Notes under the pieces: generated by a model
What the model was told of the DNA's origin: nothing
The model's database searches: none
The model's input: only the letters and a program-made list of their open reading frames with translations
DNA from: Lojkania enalia
Taxonomy: Eukaryota > Ascomycota > Dothideomycetes > Pleosporales
DNA: 64,000 nucleotides
Direction of reading: 5' to 3'
NCBI GenBank assembly: GCA_010094045.1
Contig: ML986769.1
Span: 31,491-95,490 of the forward strand
Program-made: the position numbers and the translations under genes
Shown here: in pieces, positions 62,501 through 64,000 of the stretch
How the letters are laid out: each line of letters opens with the position of its first letter
Position numbering within the stretch: the first letter of the stretch is position 1

Positions 62501-64000
62501 ATTACTAGAGACGTTATATTTAGTAATATTATATCTAGTAAGGAAGAGGAATATCCGTTAAAAAAATTCCTAGAGAAGTTTCTTTTTTAAATTAATAATA
62601 TTGAGAGCTCTATTAATAGTAGTAATAATGAAACGATTAAAGTTATAGAAGTAATGTACGAGGATCGGCTGCTTAATTAAGATACCCCTGCTAAGTTAGC
62701 AGGAAATTTGATTAGTAAGAAGGCTTATTAGTAGGAGAATACTATTTTTAAAGAATAAATCGACGATATTACTAGTAATTAGAGACTTCTAATACTAGAA
62801 TTAATACTAGCGCTAGTACTAAGAAATTAGGATAACCCTATAGTACTACTAGTAGATAATAAGGATACTGTATTTGGCGATAATTTGCTATAAGAATAGT
62901 AACTGTTACCTACTTATACTTCTATACTCTTAAGAAGAATAAATAATACTCTATAGAGGGAAGAAATTAGTAGCTAAATATTGAGGGATAATATAATCTA
63001 GGAAGATAGGTTTTTATACAGCTGTAGGCCGCTTTAGTTATACTTTATAACCTTTATAATACTATCTAATAGCGAGCTAATACCGGCAAATTATATAAAG
63101 GAAACTTATACTATTAGAAAATATTATCGCAATTAGCTTCTACTAGAACCGAAGTACTATAAAGATCTAAAGAATTACCCTTTTAATACTAGCTTCTATA
63201 AGGCCTATTATACTGAGCTATAGAAGCAGGAGGATATAGATACCTAGTAGAAGGTAATAATCCTCTAGAATACTACTAAAATTCTTCTAGTTATATAGGT
63301 ATTCGTATATAAATTTGATGAGGACGGTTTCCTATATAAATTTAAGGCTAGATTAGTCGTATGCAGCGATCTACAATTTTAATAAGGAGATATCTATACT
63401 GCTATACTAGCCGCACGAACCTTTTACTTTCTAATATTAATTGCAACTTATTTTAAACTTAATATATACCAGTTTAATATCGTTAATATATTCCTTAACT
63501 ACTAATTAGATAGGTTAATATATATCTATATACTAGAAGGTTTCGTATATAAGTATAAGAAATATCTACAATTATAGAAAGCTATATATAGTTTTAAGGA
63601 TGCTTTAAAACTTTGGTATTATAAGCTAAATAGGACTCTAAGGTAATTAGGCCTTAAAATAGTACTAGAAATATCTTACTTATATATAAATAATAAGCTA
63701 ATCGTCTTCTTTTATATTAATAATATTATAATCCTAGTTTACTTTTTAAATATCTCTATTAAATAGAAATTTAAATTGTAATTAAGTAATAAATATAAAC
63801 TTTAATCTCTTAGAGATCTAAATTAGTTTCTAGGAGTTTAAGTCGTACACGATATATAATAGTATAAGACCTAGCTACTATAGAACTTATTTATCAATAA
63901 GGTAGCAGCGCGATTTAATATTACGGTTAATAAGAAGACGCCGAGTACGCCTCTATACAAGAATATACTGCTAGCTACTACTAAGAAATCCTCTAATAGG
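59519..64000 (+). mobile_element. Copia C1-family element, truncated by the window end
   Basis: A 204-bp LTR at 59,519-59,722, the reverse complement of the C1 LTR, starts a plus-strand copy. The primer site gttataagcccgg follows at 59,723-59,735. Readable traces: protease (ILNLDSN) at about 61,195-61,240; integrase (GIVIKACAPYTPE, RARALI) at about 62,115-62,205; reverse transcriptase (VFVYKFDEDGFLYKFKARLVV) from about 63,299; polymerase motif Tyr-Ile-Asn-Asn at about 63,711-63,725. Alignment with C1 predicts the 3' LTR about 1.2 kb beyond the window. The left target duplication should be agatt (59,514-59,518). Confidence 0.9.

Noticed and set aside
17384..64000. Integrated virus in the AT-rich block
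   Set aside because: All readable protein traces are Gypsy or Copia gag-pol or a pogo transposase, with LTRs and target duplications; no envelope, capsid or replication gene of a virus was seen.
1..64000. tRNA or rRNA genes
   Set aside because: I looked for B-box-like GGTTCRANNC and acceptor pairing by eye and saw no convincing candidate; a covariance-model scan would be decisive.

Overview
The window is genomic DNA of a filamentous ascomycete. The genes carry short spliceosomal introns (about 55-100 bp, GT..AG, CTRAY-like branch sites). Typical fungal families are present: fungal-type protein kinase C, two Zn2Cys6 regulators, an AflR/AflJ pair and DUF3112. A long block is mutated in the way repeat-induced point mutation (RIP) mutates repeats. 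A Dothideomycete with a compartmentalised genome would fit, but the sequence alone does not prove it.

Bases 1-17,383 are a normal-GC, gene-bearing compartment. In order: the 3' end of a cytochrome P450 (+); a conserved fungal protein with methyltransferase-like motifs and membrane segments (+); the cell-wall-integrity kinase Pkc1 (-); a frameshifted DUF3112 membrane protein (+); a divergent pair made of an AflR-like Zn2Cys6 regulator (-) and an AflJ/AflS-like co-regulator (+) with a 531 bp shared promoter; a small SnoaL/NTF2-like protein (-) with a TCG-N5-CGA site upstream; and a second Zn2Cys6 fungal_trans regulator (-). Two pathway regulators, a co-regulator and a small SnoaL-like protein next to each other look like the regulatory part of a polyketide cluster, but no polyketide synthase is in view. 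The cluster may be fragmented, or its other genes may lie elsewhere.

At about 17,384, only 140 bp upstream of the last regulator's start codon, composition switches to a very AT-rich block that runs to the window end. TG and CA dinucleotides are scarce there, and TAA/TAG codons sit where coding frames should be open. Most of this block can be dissected. A Gypsy chromovirus on the minus strand (Gypsy B, 20,326-59,361, TSD tatag) is the host. Into it went: an internally deleted pogo/Fot1-type DNA transposon (21,004-22,149, TSD TA), Gypsy A (24,627-31,432, TSD attct), a solo Copia LTR (32,431-32,634, TSD acttt), Copia C1 (32,702-38,363, TSD agtta), a second Gypsy A copy called A' (38,496-50,797, TSD tatat), and Copia C2 (52,848-58,085, TSD atagt). 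Gypsy A' in turn holds another solo LTR (40,284-40,487, TSD tattc) and Copia C3 (43,000-48,282, TSD tatat). Another C1-family copy enters from 59,519 and is cut by the window end. Removing the inserts leaves about 7.65 kb for Gypsy B and 6.8 kb for A', the latter equal to Gypsy A. Every element is dead. The reverse-transcriptase YxDD motifs I could read in the Gypsy and Copia copies have Asp changed to Asn.

I found no clearly undescribed biological system. The most useful leads are the AflR/AflJ-type regulatory island at the edge of the AT-rich block, its candidate operators, the complete nesting order, the half-tRNA primer-binding sites of the Copia elements, and the in-frame internally deleted pogo element.
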